Origin: Mobilitalea sp. | GTDB lineage: Bacteria > Bacillota_A > Clostridia > Lachnospirales > Lachnospiraceae | Direction of reading: 5' to 3' | Length of the DNA stretch: 14,140 nt | Assembly: GCA_029974875.1 (NCBI GenBank) | Contig: JARKQP010000078.1 | Span: 1-14,140, forward strand | Part shown: positions 13,718 to 14,140 of the stretch, piece after piece | Layout: every line of letters starts with the position of its first letter | Numbering within the stretch: position 1 is the stretch's first letter | Notes under the pieces: model-generated | The model's database searches: none | Seen by the model: only the letters and a program-made list of their open reading frames with translations | What the model was told of the DNA's origin: nothing | Program-made: the position numbers and the translations under genes

Positions 13718-13748
13718 TTGCAACATTATGTCGAATATGCATAAGATA
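13718..13748 (+). promoter_or_regulatory. Candidate promoter of the Cys/Lys-rich protein gene
   Basis: Two readings overlap: a sigma-A type TTGCAA (13718-13723) with TAAGAT (13742-13747) at 18-base spacing, or a sporulation-type -10 CATAnnnTA (CATAAGATA, 13740-13748) with AACA at 13722-13725. The second would fit a spore-surface product, but the spacing is shorter than the sigma-K norm I know. Confidence 0.3.
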
Positions 13749-13781
13749 TAGTGTATTAATGTAGGAAAGGAAGGGATATAT

Positions 13782-14140
13782 ATGTATAATTTCTATAACA
13801 GCAAAGACGGCTACATGTGTGAAGAAAAAAGGGAACGTAAATACAATGACGCAGAATACGGTTCCGCTGATGTATTCTATAGCAAAAAGGACTGCGGGGA
13901 TGATGCTTATAAGAATTGTAATAAGGAAGATAAGCATGAAGAGGAGAAGCACAAAGAGGAAAATCATTGCGTCGTTATAAATATTTATTGTGACGGTTGT
14001 AAGAAGGAACCTAAGAAGGATGGCGGCAAGGATAATTATAAGGATGGCTACAAGGATGGCTGTAAAGATAATAATGGAAAAGAGTACGAATGTAAGGGCG
14101 GGCAAGGCTGTGTTGTAGTAAATATCTTTTGTGATAAATG
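13782..14140 (+). CDS. Lys/Asp/Cys-rich repeat protein (partial, runs off the right edge)
   Basis: The frame is open for 119 codons to the window end. AAGGAAGGG (13767-13775) stands 6 bases before the ATG at 13782. The protein begins MYNFYNSKDGYMCEEK, is very rich in Lys, Asp, Glu, Asn and Tyr, and has nine Cys in 119 residues. A motif repeats: CVVINIYCD (63-71) and CVVVNIFCD (110-118), separated by a Lys-Asp-Gly repeat (KDGGKDNYKDGYKDGCKD). Paired Cys around short hydrophobic strands in a highly charged chain suggest a metal-binding or disulfide-linked surface layer protein such as a spore coat component; this is inference and I recognise no family. The hydrophobic minus-strand frame over the same bases (14105-13680) is its shadow. 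Confidence 0.72.
   Translation, partial: MYNFYNSKDGYMCEEKRERKYNDAEYGSADVFYSKKDCGDDAYKNCNKEDKHEEEKHKEENHCVVINIYCDGCKKEPKKDGGKDNYKDGYKDGCKDNNGKEYECKGGQGCVVVNIFCDK

Noticed and set aside
13680..14105. A 141-residue hydrophobic minus-strand frame that looks like a membrane protein
   Set aside because: The Ile/Leu/Val richness is what the antisense of a Lys/Asp/Asn-rich gene produces; the plus-strand frame has a ribosome binding site and Cys repeats.
1..14140. CRISPR arrays, complete insertion sequences or phage genes
   Set aside because: No regularly spaced repeats, no intact transposase or integrase and no phage structural gene is visible; only remnants at 8234-10082.

Overview
The window reads like the chromosome of an anaerobic, low-to-mid GC Firmicute of the class Clostridia, most likely Lachnospiraceae. 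The grounds are oxygen-sensitive enzymes (a glycyl radical enzyme with its activase, and an iron-sulfur L-serine dehydratase in the two-subunit SdaAB/SdaAA form), strong AGGAGG-type ribosome binding sites, a YesN-like response regulator and a clostridial-type L,D-transpeptidase. The species cannot be fixed from the sequence.

Left part (1-8234): the start of a response regulator gene points off the left edge. Divergent from it, after about 440 bases of leader, runs a compact gene set on the + strand: a glycyl radical enzyme (GRE) core, a separate 83-residue glycyl-radical domain, a sugar-type ABC importer (lipoprotein binding protein, double ATPase, permease) and the GRE-activating radical SAM enzyme. 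The main observation is that the GRE is split at its domain boundary. The thiyl-radical Cys and its partner Glu are in the 745-residue core. The glycine that carries the stored radical is in a small protein with its own ribosome binding site. The simplest reading is that the importer brings in a small polyol, sugar or related compound, the activase installs the radical on the small subunit, and the two-part enzyme breaks a C-O or C-X bond. The substrate is unknown, and the active-site loop differs from that of glycerol dehydratase.

Middle (8215-10082): an AT-richer accessory segment lies between two copies of one hairpin (GGACTGC/GCAGTCC), a 10-base direct repeat (CATCATAAGA) and a truncated tRNA-Thr. 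It holds a membrane-anchored XRE regulator, an overlapping gene for an exported protein, a peptide-sized ORF and what looks like the tail of a large serine recombinase. I read it as the eroded remains of a mobile element.

Right part (10083-14140): a promoter and a structured leader precede sdaAB and sdaAA (L-serine to pyruvate plus ammonia). The only good Shine-Dalgarno sequence before sdaAA serves a 20-codon upstream ORF. An 8-bp stem around that ORF could either hide it or bring the same Shine-Dalgarno next to the sdaAA start. Convergent to sdaAA, with an 11-base gap, lies an L,D-transpeptidase gene on the - strand. The window ends inside a Lys/Asp/Cys-rich protein gene with repeated C-V-V-x-N-I-x-C-D motifs.
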